Origin: CAZNRY01 sp964575675
GTDB taxonomy: Bacteria; Eisenbacteria; RBG-16-71-46; CAIMUX01; VGJL01
DNA length: 24,818 nucleotides
Direction: 5' to 3'
NCBI GenBank assembly: GCA_964575675.1
Contig: CAZNRY010000039.1
Coordinates: 1 to 24,818 of the forward strand
Positions 23,203 through 24,818 of the stretch are shown here, piece by piece; the stretch's first letter is position 1; every line of letters begins with the position of its first letter. Position numbers and translations under genes: made by a program. The notes under the pieces were generated by a model, which was given only the letters and a program-made list of their open reading frames with translations, searched no databases and was not told the DNA's origin.

Positions 23203-23300
23203 GAGGCAGTCCTTCCGAGCTCCGTCAAGGACCGGGGGAGCGCGCACGGTCCCGATTCTGACGCGTGCGCCGTCCGTCTCGCCGGACTACCATTCGGGCC

Positions 23301-24554
23301 ATGGGACCGCCTCGTTATTCGCTGCGCACGCAGTGGGATCTCGACCTGAACCCTCTGGCTCGGCGGCGCGAGGAGCTGCTGCGCTCGGGCGAGTCGGTCA
23401 TCGACCTGACGGAGTCGAATCCGACGCGCTGCGGATTCGCGTACCCGGCGGACGAGATCCTCGCCGCCCTGGCAACGCCCGCGTCCCTGGCCTATGCGCC
23501 CGATCCCCGGGGGAGCCTTCCCGCGCGGCAGGCGATCGCCGCCTACCTTGCCCGCCGCGCCCGCTCGGAGATCTCTCCGGAGAGGATCGTGCTCTGCGCG
23601 AGCACGAGCGAGGCGTATTCCTGGCTCATGAAGCTGCTTTGCGATCCGGGCGACGAGATCCTGATTCCCGCGCCGGGCTATCCGCTCTTCGATTTCCTGG
23701 CAAAGGTTGAGGATGTGCAGCTCGGCCGCTACGCCCTCGAGTACGACGGGCGATGGTCGGTCGACCTGAGCTCGCTTCAGCGCCGATGCGGGCAGCGGAC
23801 CCGCGCCGTCGTCGTCGTGCAGCCGAACAACCCCACGGGATCGTTTCTGTCCGGGGAGGAATTGGACGATCTGGGCGGCTTCTGCGCGTCCCGCGGGCTG
23901 GCGCTGATCGCGGACGAGGTTTTCGCGGACTACCCGTTCGAGGGGGCGCCGGGTTCGCATCCGAGCATCCTGGACCTCAGGGGACCGATCACCTTCACCC
24001 TCGGGGGGTTCTCGAAGGCGGTCGGACTACCCCAGATGAAGCTTTCATGGATCGTCGTGGGCGGTCAGGATGCGCTCGGGCCTTCGCGTGCGACGGCCCC
24101 AGCGACCGCTCGTGGGATTCTGGATCGCCCGGCCTCGGTCGAAGAGGCGCTCGCCCGGCTCGAGGTGCTTGGGGACACGTTTCTGTCGGTCAACACGCCG
24201 GTCCAGCACGGAGCGCGGCGGATCCTGGAAGCCGGTTCCGTCGTGCAGGAGGAGATCCGGCAGCGCGTGAGGGAGAACCGTGCGCACCTGCTCTCGCTGC
24301 GCGGGGACTCGTCGTCCTGGGAGTGTCTCGCGGCGGAAGGAGGATGGTACGCAGTGCTTCGAGTGCCCCGTGTGATGGCGGATGAGGAACTGGCCCTCAC
24401 CCTGCTCGATCACGACCGAGTCTACGTTCACCCGGGCCACTTCTTCGATTTTGCCACCGAAGGGTATCTCGTGATAAGCCTGTTGCCGCACGGCGTCGAT
24501 TTTCGCGAGGGGACGTCCCGTCTCATCGCGCGATTGGATCGCTTGGTGGAGTAA
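23301..24554 (+). CDS. Pyridoxal-phosphate aminotransferase, class I/II
   Basis: A 417-residue cytoplasmic enzyme of the aspartate-aminotransferase fold. It has DLTESNPTRCGF near the N-terminus, YAPDPRGSLPARQAIAAYL, then ASTSEAYSWLMKLLCDPGDEILIPAPGYPLFD. Further motifs are VVQPNNPTGSFLS (Asn for the cofactor/substrate carboxylate), ADEVFADY (Asp and Tyr of the cofactor site) and TLGGFSKAVGLPQMKLSW (the Schiff-base lysine of SK). The final Arg-containing region appears as YLVISLLPHGVDF, which has no obvious substrate-binding Arg as in AspC; the specificity is not predictable. Some close relatives are labelled alanine aminotransferase. ATG 23301 lacks a clear Shine-Dalgarno sequence; a GTG at 23265 is the alternative. 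Confidence 0.9.
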   Translation: MGPPRYSLRTQWDLDLNPLARRREELLRSGESVIDLTESNPTRCGFAYPADEILAALATPASLAYAPDPRGSLPARQAIAAYLARRARSEISPERIVLCASTSEAYSWLMKLLCDPGDEILIPAPGYPLFDFLAKVEDVQLGRYALEYDGRWSVDLSSLQRRCGQRTRAVVVVQPNNPTGSFLSGEELDDLGGFCASRGLALIADEVFADYPFEGAPGSHPSILDLRGPITFTLGGFSKAVGLPQMKLSWIVVGGQDALGPSRATAPATARGILDRPASVEEALARLEVLGDTFLSVNTPVQHGARRILEAGSVVQEEIRQRVRENRAHLLSLRGDSSSWECLAAEGGWYAVLRVPRVMADEELALTLLDHDRVYVHPGHFFDFATEGYLVISLLPHGVDFREGTSRLIARLDRLVE

Positions 24555-24559
24555 GGCGG

Positions 24560-24591
24560 GGGGGCGGTCTCGGTTTCGAGGAAACGCCCCC
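24560..24591 (+). terminator. Strong hairpin after the aminotransferase gene
   Basis: GGGGGCG (24560-24566) pairs with CGCCCCC (24585-24591). The loop itself contains CTCG-GTTT-CGAG. It begins six bases after the stop codon. No T-run follows, so termination is inferred from position and stability. Confidence 0.5.
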
Positions 24592-24604
24592 AACTGCGAA
24601 CCAT

Positions 24605-24688
24605 GCCGGGATGGCGGAATTGGCAGACGCAGCGGATTTAAAATCCGCCGGGCGCCAGCCCTTCCGGGTTCGAGTCCCGGTCCACGCA
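24605..24688 (+). tRNA. tRNA-Leu (UAA), possibly defective
   Basis: The D arm (GCG/CGC), anticodon arm GCGGA-TTTAAAA-TCCGC with anticodon TAA, long variable arm (GGGC-GCCA-GCCC) and T arm CCGGG-TTCGAGT-CCCGG are all intact, as expected for a class II leucine tRNA. The acceptor stem is not: GCCGGGA (24605-24611) against TCCACGC (24681-24687) gives two internal mismatches (C-C at 3-70 and G-A at 4-69). CCA is not encoded, although both other tRNAs here encode it. It may be a pseudogene or carry a replaced 3' end. Confidence 0.75.
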
Positions 24689-24707
24689 GGTCGTTTCCCA
24701 CCAGCCC

Positions 24708-24732
24708 CCATGCCCTGAAGGCAGCGGCATGG
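24708..24732. other. 7-bp inverted repeat downstream of tRNA-Leu
   Basis: CCATGCC (24708-24714) and GGCATGG (24726-24732) flank an 11-base loop, 20 bases after the tRNA-like gene. It may help end the tRNA transcript. The remaining bases to the window edge show no gene; there is a T7 run at 24785-24791 without a hairpin. Confidence 0.3.
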
Positions 24733-24818
24733 ATCACCGTCCCCTCGGGGCCCAACGCCGAGCCCCACACCGCCCGCCCTCGCGTTTTTTTCTCCAACCT
24801 CAACAAGAACCAGGTCGA

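Overview
The window looks like a scaffolded metagenome-type assembly of a GC-rich, Gram-negative-type bacterium. Two runs of exactly 100 N (5316-5415 and 16516-16615) are scaffold gaps. Phylum placement is inference. A secreted FG-GAP protein with a FlgD-like sorting-type C-terminus, a secreted protein ending in WGRIRSLYR, an outer-membrane barrel, lipoproteins and very large multihaem cytochromes together suggest the FCB side of the tree, most like Candidatus Eisenbacteria. No rRNA or marker gene is present to prove it.

Left edge (1-1960): the 3' end of a glycogen synthase gene converges on an aspartokinase gene. Then come a good sigma70-type promoter and two tRNA genes, Gly(GCC) and Cys(GCA). 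Positions 1960-4950 look like accessory DNA downstream of the tRNAs. They hold a probably decayed minus-strand gene, a complete AbiEi/AbiEii-type toxin-antitoxin pair with overlapping stop and start codons, an OB-like/zinc-cysteine protein of unknown role, and a 50-residue scrap of a MerR-family regulator.

Metal and thiol region (4939-9402): two small thioredoxin-like genes of the kind found near mercury-resistance genes (the second is cut by a gap), and a His-rich DMT-family exporter divergent from an RcnR/FrmR/CsoR-family regulator. A palindrome lies across that regulator's promoter. A VKOR-DsbA-DsbA fusion and a small membrane protein with a divergent YHS/TRASH-like domain follow. The shared theme is metal handling plus envelope disulfide chemistry.

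Electron-transfer locus (10796-18546), the most remarkable part: a b-type cytochrome membrane protein with two H-x13-H helices; a membrane-anchored zinc-ribbon/ferredoxin/FAD-NAD(P) flavoprotein; a giant c-type cytochrome with 45 visible CxxCH motifs (probably 46 or more), built from twelve 73-residue tri-haem repeats; and an outer-membrane beta-barrel protein starting two bases after the cytochrome stop. In order these could carry electrons between cytoplasmic NAD(P)H and the cell surface. I infer a porin-cytochrome-type trans-envelope conduit, driven by a flavoprotein/cytochrome b pair instead of a quinol dehydrogenase. Function and direction are not shown by the sequence.

Right part (18681-24818): a secreted FG-GAP repeat protein, a polytopic membrane protein with TPRs, a lipoprotein, a class I/II aminotransferase, a strong hairpin, and a tRNA-Leu(UAA)-like gene with a defective acceptor stem and no encoded CCA.
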